This document shows, piece after piece, positions 63,904 through 64,000 of a DNA stretch of 64,000 nt; within the stretch, counting starts at the first letter, position 1, and every line of letters begins with the position of its first letter. Location of the stretch: positions 10,960,752-11,024,751 of the forward strand of contig CM041548.1 of the NCBI GenBank assembly GCA_023238725.1, given 5' to 3'. Under the pieces are notes generated by a model that did no database searches, was not told the origin of the DNA, and worked only from the letters and a program-made list of their open reading frames with translations. Position numbers and translations under genes: made by a program. Source of the stretch: Scortum barcoo. Taxonomy: Eukaryota > Chordata > Actinopteri > Centrarchiformes > Terapontidae.

Positions 63904-64000
63904 GGCGGCGTCGGGGCTGTAACGGAGGGTCCACTCTCCGAGTCCACCGACAATAACACGGCCTCCCGACTCCAGCTCAGCCCGGTGCTCCACACACAGG
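63904..64000 (-). other. pum1: Candidate noncoding first exon of pum1 (cut by the window edge)
   Basis: CpG-rich sequence ends at a consensus donor, GCC|GTGAGT, on the minus strand. Mammalian PUM1 also starts with a noncoding exon before the ATG exon. The promoter would lie beyond the window. Confidence 0.4.

Overview
This window reads as a vertebrate nuclear genome, most likely a percomorph (spiny-rayed) teleost fish. Coding exons are short and split by GT-AG introns. Noncoding DNA is full of CA/TG microsatellites and carries several dispersed repeats that I recognise from teleost genomes. The two large genes are clear orthologues of vertebrate syndecan-3 (sdc3) and Pumilio-1 (pum1). Both lie on the minus strand, pum1 upstream of sdc3. 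These two genes are also neighbours in human 1p35, so the block looks like ancient conserved synteny. Nothing in it looks prokaryotic or viral.

Layout from left to right. Positions 1-1522 hold the 5' end of a third minus-strand gene: a short first coding exon (1489-1522) and the first part of a long Glu/Lys-rich exon (1-422), cut by the window edge. I do not recognise the product. A GC-rich promoter region with two CCAAT boxes sits just upstream (1523-1740). Positions about 1.9-6.6 kb are intergenic and repeat-rich: a non-LTR retrotransposon tail, a decayed reverse-transcriptase-type fragment and a (TA)n tract. Positions about 6.7-40.7 kb are sdc3: a long 3' UTR full of UG/CA repeats, five coding exons, and a 23.7 kb first intron. 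A compound CT/CA minisatellite lies just upstream of exon 1. Positions about 42.6-64.0 kb are pum1: a 3' UTR, 22 coding exons that join without a single frame conflict into a 1163-residue protein, and a candidate noncoding first exon at the right edge.

The sdc3 exons encode a signal peptide, an acidic SGSGSG glycosaminoglycan-attachment site, a Thr/Ser/Pro-rich ectodomain, a membrane-proximal SGD site, the syndecan transmembrane segment and the EEFYA tail. Exon 3 is the odd one. A GA microsatellite has become coding sequence, giving roughly 90 residues of Glu/Arg-rich protein. As read, the exon is out of frame by one dinucleotide unit across that tract (867 bases where 3n+2 is needed). This is either an assembly or length-polymorphism artefact or a genuine switch to a short secreted form. 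For pum1 all eight Puf repeats keep the standard base-reading residues, so binding to UGUANAUA-type sites is expected to be unchanged. Other things worth checking are a perfect 40-bp palindrome 24 bases inside a pum1 intron, a 26-bp-arm hairpin in another pum1 intron, and three in-frame tandem splice-site pairs in pum1.
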